NCBI GenBank assembly: GCA_003221085.1
Contig: QHUD01000067.1
Coordinates: forward strand, 1 to 20,470
Reading direction: 5' to 3'
Origin: Gemmatimonadota bacterium
GTDB lineage: Bacteria > Gemmatimonadota > Gemmatimonadetes > Gemmatimonadales > GWC2-71-9
DNA: 20,470 nucleotides
Below, in pieces: positions 1-8,526 of this stretch. A program made the translations under genes and the position numbers. Under the pieces are notes generated by a model. It made no database searches. It was given only the letters and a program-made list of their open reading frames with translations, and was not told where the DNA came from. Position 1 is the first letter of the stretch, and every line of letters starts with the position of its first letter.

Positions 1-476
1 CAGATGAACACCCGCTCGCGCGGCAGCTCGATCGCCCCCAAGATCTTGGTCAGCAGCTCGCCCGCCGGCCCGACGAACGGGCGCCCGGTTTCGTCTTCCA
101 CCCGTCCGGGCCCTTCGCCGACCACGACCAGGCGGGCCTCCGCCGACCCTTCCCCAGGCACCGTGTGCCGGCGACCCTCGCACAGCCGGCACTTGGTGCA
201 ACCCGCCACGAGCTGGGCGATCACTTCGAGTGAGACCGCTTGCGGCACCGGGTCGTTCGAGAACAGATCGCCGCCGGGGGGATCGTACGAAAGCCCGGGA
301 GGTGGAACATCGGACTTCGGGGGGCGGGAGGCGGGAGGCACCGCCGCGGGCGCCGGGTGCACCGCTCCCGTCTCCCGCCTCCCGGCTCCCGATGGGTGGG
401 AGAGGATAACGGGATCTCCTCCTAGCAGCCGCTGCTGTTCCAGGAATTCGCGCGCCAGTGCCCGCCCGTCGGTCAC
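1..476 (-). CDS. udg: Uracil-DNA glycosylase, family 4 (N-terminal part; runs off the window)
   Basis: Removes uracil from DNA to start base-excision repair; acts in the cytoplasm. After a variable leader of about 90 residues the visible protein has the iron-sulfur cysteine motif CTKCRLC, then the family 4 uracil-pocket motif GEGPG followed by EDETGRPFVGPAG, very like the thermophile enzymes. The other two Fe-S cysteines and the catalytic C-terminal motif lie beyond the left edge. The start is a GTG whose last two bases begin the TGA of coaBC (GTGA overlap), so translation is probably coupled. The stretch between the N-terminal helix and the catalytic domain is a Pro/Ala/Arg-rich linker encoded by a 7-bp tandem repeat that forms a palindrome (separate entry). 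Family assignment is firm; the exact start is likely but not proven. Confidence 0.9.
   Translation of the reverse strand, partial: MTDGRALAREFLEQQRLLGGDPVILSHPSGAGRRETGAVHPAPAAVPPASRPPKSDVPPPGLSYDPPGGDLFSNDPVPQAVSLEVIAQLVAGCTKCRLCEGRRHTVPGEGSAEARLVVVGEGPGRVEDETGRPFVGPAGELLTKILGAIELPRERVFI
323..392. repeat. Inverted arrays of a 7-bp repeat (YTCCCGN) inside udg
   Basis: On the plus strand, positions 365-392 are four perfect tandem heptamers of the form CTCCCGN (N = T, C, G, A). Positions 323-336 hold two heptamers in the opposite orientation (GGCGGGA twice). Positions 325-337 and 372-384 form a perfect 13-bp inverted repeat that could fold into a hairpin. It encodes the low-complexity linker of the uracil-DNA glycosylase. 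Related heptamers recur at 7269-7289 and 8427-8447. Confidence 0.8.
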
Positions 477-1666
477 GTCAGCGATTGCTCCACCGCGTCG
501 AGGATTTTGTCGGCCACGTCCCGCTTCGCGAGGAGCGGCAGCTCGATTGGCTCACCGTTCCTCCGGATGATGGTGACGCGATTCGTGGTCACTTCAAATC
601 CCGCGCCGGGCTCGTGCGCGTCGTTCAGGATGATCGCATCTAAATCCTTCTCCCGCAACTTGGCCTGGGCACGGGCCAGTCCGTTTCCTCCCACCTCGAG
701 CGCGAATCCGATCACAACGCATTTCTTGGGGCGCTTGAGCGAGCCGAGGATATCGGGGGTGGCTTCCAGTTCGATGGTCAGGCCGCCGTCCGCGCGGGGG
801 CGCTTGGCGGCGGACGGCTGCGTGGGACGATAGTCTGCCGGTGCGGCGGCCATGACGAACAGGTCCGCGCGCGTCACCAACGCTTGCGCCGCGCGCTGCA
901 TCTCTGCGGTGGTTTCCACGCGATGCGCGGTCACCCCGAACGGCAACGCCAAGTCGCTCGGTCCCGAGATCAGGACGACGTCCGCGCCGCGGGCATAGGC
1001 GGCTTCGGCGAGCGCGTAGCCCATGCGGCCGCTCGACGGGTTGGTGACGACCCGCACCGGGTCGAGATGCTCGCGCGTCGGGCCGGCGGTCACCACGACG
1101 CTCTTCCCCTGCCAGGGCGCGCGCTGCAGCAGCAGCCGCTCCGCCGCCGTGAGGATCGCTTCGGGCTCGCTCATTCGACCCGGGCGCTCGCTCGGGCCTT
1201 CGGCGAGCGGCCCCGTCTCGGGCCCGACGAAGGACCAGCCGCGCTCGGCGAGCGCGCGCGCGTTGGCGCGCGTTGCGGGATGGGCGTACATCGCGTCGTT
1301 CATCGCGGGGGCCGCGAGGACCGCCCCGCTGCGCGCCAGCAGCAACGCGGTGAGCAGGTCGTCGGCGAGGCCCATCGCCGCGCGGGCCAACAGGTGCGCG
1401 GTGGCCGGCGCGACGATCACCAGGTCCGGCTCGCGCGCCAGCCCGATGTGCGCGAGCGCCCGGTCCCGCTCCCACAAGGAGGTGAGGACCGGGCGCCCGG
1501 TGAGCGCCTCGAACGTGACCGGCCGCACGAACTCCGCGGCGGCGTGGGTGAGCACTACGTCCACCGCCGCTCCCGCCTCGGTCAGCCGCCGGGCGAGCGT
1601 GCAGCTTTTGTAGCACGCGATCCCGCCCGACACGCCGAGGACGACGTGCCGGCCGGCGAACGCCAT
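473..1666 (-). CDS. coaBC: Bifunctional phosphopantothenoylcysteine decarboxylase / phosphopantothenate-cysteine ligase
   Basis: Performs two consecutive steps of coenzyme A synthesis in the cytoplasm: joining cysteine to 4'-phosphopantothenate (CoaB, C-terminal half) and FMN-dependent decarboxylation (CoaC, N-terminal half). At 397 residues it has the usual length. Visible CoaC features are the GVSGGIACYK flavin-binding start, the catalytic His at about residue 73 (LAHIG) and the PAMNDAM motif at 120-126. CoaB begins at VTAGPTRE (192-199), followed by TNPSSGRMG and a KRPR version of the usual KIKK motif. Oddly, the substrate flap that in E. coli reads ACGDIGPGRM is here AEGPSERPGRM, so the active-site Cys is replaced by Glu. 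The ATG overlaps the rpoZ stop (TGATG), and the TGA overlaps the udg start. Confidence 0.96.
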   Translation of the reverse strand: MAFAGRHVVLGVSGGIACYKSCTLARRLTEAGAAVDVVLTHAAAEFVRPVTFEALTGRPVLTSLWERDRALAHIGLAREPDLVIVAPATAHLLARAAMGLADDLLTALLLARSGAVLAAPAMNDAMYAHPATRANARALAERGWSFVGPETGPLAEGPSERPGRMSEPEAILTAAERLLLQRAPWQGKSVVVTAGPTREHLDPVRVVTNPSSGRMGYALAEAAYARGADVVLISGPSDLALPFGVTAHRVETTAEMQRAAQALVTRADLFVMAAAPADYRPTQPSAAKRPRADGGLTIELEATPDILGSLKRPKKCVVIGFALEVGGNGLARAQAKLREKDLDAIILNDAHEPGAGFEVTTNRVTIIRRNGEPIELPLLAKRDVADKILDAVEQSLT

Positions 1667-1878
1667 CAGCCTTCCTGGCGCCGCCGCCGCACCAGCTTGT
1701 ACGTCAGCCGGCCGCGCACCATCTCGTCCAGCGCCCGCGTCGTGAGCTTCTCCTCGAAGTCCACCGAGCGGTCGCGCGGGAACTCGTTCACGAACCGGGC
1801 GAACTTGGCGGCCACGAGGACACCCAGATACTTGTTCTGGGTCTGCGTGGCGACTTCGCTCGGGGTCACAATCCGCAT
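1666..1878 (-). CDS. rpoZ: DNA-directed RNA polymerase subunit omega
   Basis: Small subunit that helps fold and assemble the beta' subunit of RNA polymerase. The 70-residue product shows the omega/Rpb6 core: KYLGVLVAAKFARF (helix), then EKLTTRALDEMVRGRLTYKLV. I chose the ATG at 1878 because it overlaps the gmk TGA as TGATG, exactly as rpoZ and coaBC overlap, and has an AAGGAG ribosome site six bases upstream. A GTG one codon earlier is the alternative. It is commonly found between gmk and coaBC in bacterial chromosomes, which supports the call despite the short length. Confidence 0.93.
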   Translation of the reverse strand: MRIVTPSEVATQTQNKYLGVLVAAKFARFVNEFPRDRSVDFEEKLTTRALDEMVRGRLTYKLVRRRRQEG

Positions 1879-2576
1879 CACCTGCTCCTTCCGGTAGATT
1901 GCTTCAGTTGTGCTACCTCGCTCCTCAGCTGTCGCACGAAATCCGACAGCAAGCTAGCCATGGCGCCGGGCTCGCGCTGCACGCGGTCGCGCCCTCCACC
2001 TCCCCCGCCCTGCACCAGGTCGATGACTTCACGCACGGCCGTGTCCAGGTCGTCATTCACGAGCACGTGGTCGTACACGTCCCCGATCTCACGTCGCGCG
2101 GTCTCGACTTCGCGCGTCGCGATGTCGATCCGCCGCGACAGCTCCGCTTCTGACTCAGTGCGCCGCTTGCGCAGCCGCTCGATCAGCACACGGGGTGAAG
2201 GCGGGATCACGAACAGCACGACCGAGGCCGGACGGGGGTACGCCTTCCGGACCTGTCGGGCTCCCGTCACCTCGACGTCGAGCACCACATGCTTGCCGCC
2301 GCGCAGTACCTGCTCGACCTCATGACGCAGCGTGCCGTACAGCTCCCCCGCATAGTCGGTCGACTCGAGGAACTCGCCTGCCTCGCGCCGCCGCTCGAAC
2401 TCGGCGCGGGTGAGGAAATGGTACGCCTCACCGTCTCGCTCGCCTGGTCTCGCCTTGCGGGTCGTCGCGGACACCGAGTACCCGAAGGTCTCGGGAGCCC
2501 GAGTCCGGAGCTCACGCGCGATGGTCGTCTTGCCACCCCCGGACGGGGCGGCGAGCACGACGACCCGAGGCGTCAC
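1878..2576 (-). CDS. gmk: Guanylate kinase
   Basis: Phosphorylates GMP to GDP with ATP, an essential cytoplasmic step of guanine nucleotide supply. The P-loop PSGGGKTT lies at residues 11-18, the GMP-binding SATTRKARPGE with DGEAYHF at about 36-54, and the closing VNDDLDTA at about 173-180. The GTG start at 2576 overlaps the yicC TGA (GTGA) and gives the normal N-terminus; a longer in-frame reading into yicC would add only low-complexity sequence. The 232 residues exceed the usual ~205: the catalytic core ends near 188, followed by a glycine run and a ~40-residue tail that looks helical (LSDFVRQLRSEVAQLKQ). No known domain is recognised in that tail. Confidence 0.96.
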   Translation of the reverse strand: MTPRVVVLAAPSGGGKTTIARELRTRAPETFGYSVSATTRKARPGERDGEAYHFLTRAEFERRREAGEFLESTDYAGELYGTLRHEVEQVLRGGKHVVLDVEVTGARQVRKAYPRPASVVLFVIPPSPRVLIERLRKRRTESEAELSRRIDIATREVETARREIGDVYDHVLVNDDLDTAVREVIDLVQGGGGGGRDRVQREPGAMASLLSDFVRQLRSEVAQLKQSTGRSR

Positions 2577-3448
2577 TCCAGGTTGTCGAGCTGCTCTCGA
2601 AACTTCTCGAGCTCGCCTTTCATCGCGATGACGGTCTGCGTGATGGCCGCATCGTTCGCCTTCGACCCGATCGTGTTGACCTCGCGCAGCAGCTCCTGCG
2701 CGAGGAACCCGAGCTGCTTCCCCACGGCCCCGTCGGACCGCAGCGCCTCCTGGCACGCCGCCAGGTGGGTCCGCAACCGCACGAGCTCCTCGGTGATGTC
2801 CACGCGGTCGGCCATCAGGGCGACCTCGACGGCGAGCCGCTGCTCATCCACCTGCACGCCCGCCGCGAGCTCCGCCACCGCCTTCTTCAACCGCGCGAGC
2901 TCCGCCGTGAGCCGCTCAGGTGCCCGCTGCTCGATCGCCCGCGCGCCTGCTTCGAGCGCGCCGAGCCGTCCGGCCAGCTCCGCCGCGAGCGCCGCTCCTT
3001 CCCGCACCCGCATCCCCAGCAGCTCGCGAACCGCCTGCTCGACAATCGGCTCGACGTCGCTCCATTGGGCCGGGGCAGCGCCGTCCTGATGCGACGTCAG
3101 GACCTCGGGCTGCCGGGCCACGAACGCGAGATCCACGTCCCCCTTGAGCTTCAGACGCTTCTTCAGCTCCTTCGCGGCGGCCACGAGGTGGCGCGCCCGG
3201 CCGAGGTCCACCGCGACCGTCCCCTCGCGTGGGGGGGCGTCGATCCAGCGGGCCGTGACCGTCACGTGGCCGCGCTCGAGCAGCTGGCGCAGCCGCTCGC
3301 GCAGTGGTCCCTCTATTCCACCGAGCTCGAACGGCAGCTTGAGCTGGGGATTGTAGTAGCGGTGGTTCACGCTGCGGATCTCGATCGAGAGCCGCCCGCC
3401 GAGGACGTTCCCTTCGGCCGAACCGAAACCCGTCATGCTCCGCGGCAC
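2573..3448 (-). CDS. yicC: YicC family endoribonuclease
   Basis: Member of the YicC/YloC family; the E. coli protein is an endoribonuclease involved in small-RNA turnover. The 291-residue length is typical. The N-terminus reads MPRSMTGFG, matching the family start MxRSMT, so the GTG at 3448 is chosen over the ATG four codons later. EIRSVNHRYY follows at about 25-34. The conserved C-terminal block contains ELVRLRTHL, GKQLGFLAQELLREVNTIGSK and a final helix ending FREQLDNLE. It is the first gene of the coupled yicC-gmk-rpoZ-coaBC-udg unit; yicC directly before gmk is a widespread arrangement. A promoter-like sequence lies immediately upstream, so the transcript may start within a few bases of the start codon. 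Confidence 0.93.
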   Translation of the reverse strand: MPRSMTGFGSAEGNVLGGRLSIEIRSVNHRYYNPQLKLPFELGGIEGPLRERLRQLLERGHVTVTARWIDAPPREGTVAVDLGRARHLVAAAKELKKRLKLKGDVDLAFVARQPEVLTSHQDGAAPAQWSDVEPIVEQAVRELLGMRVREGAALAAELAGRLGALEAGARAIEQRAPERLTAELARLKKAVAELAAGVQVDEQRLAVEVALMADRVDITEELVRLRTHLAACQEALRSDGAVGKQLGFLAQELLREVNTIGSKANDAAITQTVIAMKGELEKFREQLDNLE

Positions 3449-3456
3449 AGACTTTA

Positions 3457-3485
3457 AACCTAGTCGCGCAAAGCACTTAGGTCAA
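3457..3485 (-). promoter_or_regulatory. Predicted sigma-70-like promoter of the yicC operon
   Basis: On the minus strand TTGACC (3485-3480, five of six to consensus) is followed after exactly 17 bases by TAGGTT (3462-3457, a weak -10). It sits in the 39-base gap between the outer-membrane protein stop and yicC. Transcription would begin near 3450, leaving almost no leader before the GTG. The weak -10 keeps this tentative. Confidence 0.4.
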
Positions 3486-3487
3486 CT

Positions 3488-5308
3488 TCAGTTGGTGAAG
3501 AGCCACCGCACGCCGTAGAACTGGAAGCGCCGCGGGTAGTCGAGCCCGGGCACGTAACTGGCGCGCTGCAAGGTGACGTTCCGCTGGACCCAGAAGATCG
3601 TGACGCCCGCGATCCGTACTTCCACGTTCACCTCCCCGATGCTCAACTCCGGGAGGGTACGCAGTGCGCCCGCCGAGTCGAGGCCCGCGGTGCCGCGGCT
3701 CCACGTGTCCATCGCCAGCTCGCCCCGCAACGCGAAGATCCCGCTCCGGTACACGCGCCAGAACTTCGAATAGAACGTGAGCGAGAAGCGTGCGTGGTAA
3801 GGCGGCTCGAAGTCGTTTCCGGTGCGAACCAGTGGATTGAAGTACCAGCCGGAGAGCTGGAGCCCGGGCAGGATCCGGAGCGCGCCGTGCGCCGTGAAGT
3901 AGCGCGTGCGCTGGGTCGGGCTCAGCCGTACGGGACCGGAGCTGTCGATCGCCGTGATCGCCACGGGGAAGCCGATCGGCACGAACGGATCGCGGGTCCC
4001 CGCCCCCAGATCGAGGCTCACCCAGCTGCGATCCCAGCGCACCGCGCCGGACGCGTCCACGGTTCGCTGCCCGGCGTCGAAGGAATCGAGTGGGGCCTGA
4101 AGGTCGTGCGTCCACGCGAGCTCGCCGCGGAGCGACAACCCCGCGGGGAGGGTGAGTCCGGCGGCGAGATGGGCGCGATTGCCGGAGCGCCCCCGGCTGT
4201 ATGCGGCGTGGCGCGCATCGCCCGCGAGCGTGAGACCGGGGAACGGACTCCAGGCGCCGGTGCCCTCGAACAGCCACGGCCGAGCCTGGTCCAGCCTGCG
4301 GATCGCGAGCCCGATGTGGGCACGGGACCAGCCGTTCGCGAGCTCGACCGCGGCCTGCGACAGGCTGCGATCCGGCGCCGCGGTATCGAGGCTCACGCTC
4401 GTCGTCGCGAGCGTCGCCCGGGCAGAGAGTCCGAGGCCGTCGTCACGGGCGGCCGCAAACAGGCGGAGTATCCCGTCGCGTCGCTGGGGGTGCCAGTCCG
4501 CCGTGAGCGGTCCCGCAGTGCGGTGCCAGCGCGAGCTCAACGTTTGGTACGAAGCCCCGAACCGGGCGCTCGGCACGTACTCGGCCTTGAGCCACAGGTC
4601 CACGGAGTTGAATGCGGTGCTCGAGGTACCCTCGATGCCGTCGTTGTTGTTGTAATCGGCTACGAGCGAGAGGCCGAGTCCCGAGCGCCAGCGCCGCAAG
4701 AATGCGCCCCGGTAGTTCGCCGTCTTCACTTCTCCCGTGGCAACGCCGACCTGCGATGCGGTTTCCGTGGAGCGCTGGCGCAGGGTGACGAGATAGACCC
4801 GGAGCGAGGCCGGCAGCACGAACACGTCGATGCGCTCGAGCGGTGCCAGCGAAATGCGTGCGGGGTCGAGGAACAGCGAATCGCGTCCCAGGGGCAGGTA
4901 CGGCACACCGTCCCAGTAGATCTCGAGCCCCGCCGCCCCGCGCCCGCCGTACATGACGGTCTCCCCGGCGCCGTAGATGCCGCCGCGCGCGACGTATACG
5001 CCGGGGATGTGGGCGAGCAGGTCCGACAGCGTTTGGACGTTCGAGAGAACGAGCGAATCGGCGTTGAAGGTGTAGCGCGTGCCGCGCGGCAGGGGCCCGG
5101 CGAGAATCGCCTCGGGAAAGACGGGCAGGTAGTGCGGCAGGGTGTCGCGGGCGGTGCTGTCCCGGCGGGCGGTGGAGTCGCGCGGGACGGTGTCCGGGCG
5201 CGCCATGCTGTCGACCTGAGCGGCGGCTCCGGCCGCGACGAGCAGCAACGCGGCGGCGCTCGCGAGTGCCGTTCCAACTCTCACGCGACGTGTCGTGCGC
5301 AGAGCCAA
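3488..5308 (-). CDS. TonB-dependent-receptor-like outer membrane beta-barrel protein with plug domain
   Basis: A 606-residue exported protein. A basic N-region and an alanine/leucine-rich signal peptide end near AAAQ (31), followed by a short Asp/Arg/Ser/Thr-rich segment with an RDSTAR repeat. Residues ~88-170 resemble a TonB-dependent receptor plug: TLSDLLAHIPGVYV, then GGRGAAGLEIYWDGVPY, then ISLAPLERIDV. The remaining ~430 residues alternate polar and aromatic residues as in a beta barrel, ending VRWLFTN. No clear TonB box is visible, and the barrel is short for a siderophore receptor, so the substrate is unknown. It starts 28 bases after pepA, probably in the same transcript. The first start is TTG (5308); GTG at 5284 is an alternative. 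Neither has a good ribosome site. Confidence 0.72.
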   Translation of the reverse strand: MALRTTRRVRVGTALASAAALLLVAAGAAAQVDSMARPDTVPRDSTARRDSTARDTLPHYLPVFPEAILAGPLPRGTRYTFNADSLVLSNVQTLSDLLAHIPGVYVARGGIYGAGETVMYGGRGAAGLEIYWDGVPYLPLGRDSLFLDPARISLAPLERIDVFVLPASLRVYLVTLRQRSTETASQVGVATGEVKTANYRGAFLRRWRSGLGLSLVADYNNNDGIEGTSSTAFNSVDLWLKAEYVPSARFGASYQTLSSRWHRTAGPLTADWHPQRRDGILRLFAAARDDGLGLSARATLATTSVSLDTAAPDRSLSQAAVELANGWSRAHIGLAIRRLDQARPWLFEGTGAWSPFPGLTLAGDARHAAYSRGRSGNRAHLAAGLTLPAGLSLRGELAWTHDLQAPLDSFDAGQRTVDASGAVRWDRSWVSLDLGAGTRDPFVPIGFPVAITAIDSSGPVRLSPTQRTRYFTAHGALRILPGLQLSGWYFNPLVRTGNDFEPPYHARFSLTFYSKFWRVYRSGIFALRGELAMDTWSRGTAGLDSAGALRTLPELSIGEVNVEVRIAGVTIFWVQRNVTLQRASYVPGLDYPRRFQFYGVRWLFTN

Positions 5309-5336
5309 GCAAGTTGGAACGGCACGAGGCCGCGGG

Positions 5337-6831
5337 TCACGCCCCCGCGCGCTTGAGAATGAACTCGGTGAAGAGGCGGACGCCGACGCCCGTCGGGCCC
5401 TTGGCCTGTTGCGGCCCCTCGCCGTCGGTGTACGCGGTGCCCGCGATATCGAGGTGCACCCAGGGATACCCCTCGACGAACTCTCGCAGGAACCACCCCC
5501 CGGCGATCGACCCCGCGCCCCGCCCGCCCGAGTTCTTCAGGTCCGCGATGTCCGACTTGAGCAGGTCGCGGTACTCATCCCACAGCGGCAACGGCCAGCA
5601 GCGCTCCCCCGCCCGCTCGCCCGCCTCCCGCACCTCGGCCAGCAGTGGCTCATCGTTTCCCATCTCGCCAATGGCCACCTGGCCGAGCGCGACTACCACG
5701 GCGCCGGTGAGGGTCGCGATGTCGATCACCGCCGCCGGCTTGAAGCGTCGCACGTACGACAGCGCATCGCACAGGATCAGTCGTCCCTCGGCATCGGTGT
5801 TGATGATCTCGATCGTCTTGCCGAAGTGGCTCTTCACGACATCCCCCGGTTTCACCGCGTGGCCGGAGGGGAGATTTTCCGTGGCCGGGATGAGGCCCAC
5901 CACATTGACCTTCGGCTTGAGCAGCCCCAGGGTCTCGAAGGTGCCGAGCACGGCCGCCGCGCCGGACATGTCGAACTTCATGTCCTCCATGTTCTGCGCG
6001 GGCTTGATCGAGATGCCGCCGGAGTCGAACGTGACGCCCTTGCCGATGAGCGCGACCGGGGCGGCGTCCCCGCCCCCGCGATGCTCGAGCACGATGAAGC
6101 GCGGCTCCTGGTCGCTGCCCTGGGCCACGGCGAGCAGCGCGCCCATACGTTCCTGCTCGAGCTTCGCGCGGTCGAACACGGTGAGGGTGAAGCCGTACTG
6201 GTCGGCGAGCTGTTTGGCTCGCTCGGCGAGATAGCTGGGGGTGCACACGTTGCCCGGCAGCATCTGGAGGTTGCGGGTCAGCCGGTGGCCCGCGGCGACG
6301 GCGTCGCCCACCCGCTGGCCGATCGCGACCTCTTTCATCTCCTTCTGTTCGCATATGAGCGTGACGCCCTCGACCTCGGGCTTCGGCTCGTCGGGTGTGG
6401 CTTTGAGCTCGGTGAAGGCCCAGGCGCCGTGCGCGGCGCCCTCGGCCGCCGCCTGACCCAGGTCGCGCGCCGAGACGCCGTTTCGCGCCTCGGGGGCGAC
6501 GGTGAAGGCGAGCTGCTTGGCGCCGAGCGCGCGCGCGCGCTTGGCCGCGACCGCAGCCGCGCGCCGGATGGTGTTGCGGCTGACATCGCCTGGCTTCCCC
6601 AGGCCGACGAGCAGGACGCGCCCCGGCTTGGCGCCGCTCGGATAGAGCAGTGTCGTCTCGTCGCGTTTTCCCTTGAAGTCGCCAGTCGTGATAACACGCG
6701 CCACCACACCACCCACCGCGCGATCGAGCTCGGCGAGCGACGCCGGCACGGCGCTGCCTTGCGCGAGGGCGACGGCGAGGAGCGGCGTGTCGACCTGGGA
6801 CAGCGGCGCGCTGGCGGCGCCGCTCGTCATG

Positions 6832-6839
<8 letters not shown>
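5337..6839 (-). CDS. pepA: Leucyl aminopeptidase (M17 family)
   Basis: Two-metal cytoplasmic aminopeptidase that trims N-terminal residues from peptides; some homologues also bind DNA. The 500-residue length is normal. The metal ligands align with E. coli PepA: K267 and D272 in GKGVTFDSGG, D290 in KFDMSG, and D349 and E351 in the M17 signature NTDAEGRL. Catalytic K279 (SIKP) and R353 are also present. The C-terminal block ending VGVRLFTEFIL is typical. The chosen ATG at 6839 overlaps the end of icd by eight bases; a second ATG three codons in is possible. It is probably cotranscribed with icd upstream and the outer-membrane protein downstream. Confidence 0.96.
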
Positions 6840-8034
<1,195 letters not shown>

Positions 8035-8148
8035 CGTTACGACGCTCCCTGCGGGAATATCCGGTTTCTGTCAGCGGTAAGGTGGGTGGAGTCTACACGA
8101 CGCAGCCAGGGTTGCGCCAGGCGAAACGATCACCGTACACTTGAGGCG

Positions 8149-8490
8149 ATGCGCAGCACACGACGGCTGATCCTGTTCACGCTCGCGGCAGCCTGCTGGC
8201 TCGCCGCTGGGCCGGGCGGCGCGACCACCCGCGCGCTGCTGGCGTGCCGCCACCATGCGGCGCACCACGCGGCGGGTGGCCACCACACGCTTCCATCCGA
8301 CGGGCCGTGTTTCTGCGGCGAGATGACCGGCAGCGCAGACCTCGCGCTGTCGGTGGCGGTGCCGGCGCCGCTGCCCGCGTCGTCGGCAATCGCGATGCCG
8401 GAGCAGGTTCTGGCTGACCCGTCCCTCTTCCCGCTTCCCCCTTCCCCGTCTTTCAGCCCCACCACTCCGCCTCCGAACGGGCTCGGCTGA
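8149..8490 (+). CDS. Small secreted His/Cys-rich protein, possible metal binding
   Basis: A 113-residue protein with a signal peptide (MRSTRRLILF then an alanine/leucine core) and a mature start rich in metal-type ligands: CRHHAAHHAAGGHH at about 33-46 and PCFCGEMTG at about 53-61. The rest is Ala/Pro-rich with no recognised domain, and the last third (LPPSPSF...TTPPP) is partly encoded by a 7-bp repeat. The ATG follows TTGAGG, a modest ribosome site. It lies 36 bases before the porin gene and probably opens the four-gene cassette. Short His/Cys proteins of this kind often sit beside copper or cobalt/zinc genes, but no family is assigned; metal binding is inference from composition. Confidence 0.6.
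   Translation: MRSTRRLILFTLAAACWLAAGPGGATTRALLACRHHAAHHAAGGHHTLPSDGPCFCGEMTGSADLALSVAVPAPLPASSAIAMPEQVLADPSLFPLPPSPSFSPTTPPPNGLG
8427..8447. repeat. Three tandem 7-bp repeats in the His-rich protein gene
   Basis: CTTCCCG, CTTCCCC, CTTCCCC in direct tandem, with a degenerate unit just before. Again 21 bases, neutral for the frame, and in the low-complexity C-terminal part of the protein. The core is shared with the other two arrays in this window. Confidence 0.6.
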
Positions 8491-8526
8491 CCTGATTCGT
8501 TAGCCACCCACAACTCGGAGGACTTT

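Noticed and set aside
3794..5356. A 520-codon plus-strand frame over the outer-membrane protein gene
   Set aside because: The minus-strand reading has a signal peptide, plug motifs and barrel pattern; the plus frame has none.
8112..8141. Possible promoter TTGCGC - 18 bases - TACACT before the His-rich gene
   Set aside because: Only three of six bases match at -35 and the start codon lies seven bases after the -10, so it is not better than chance.
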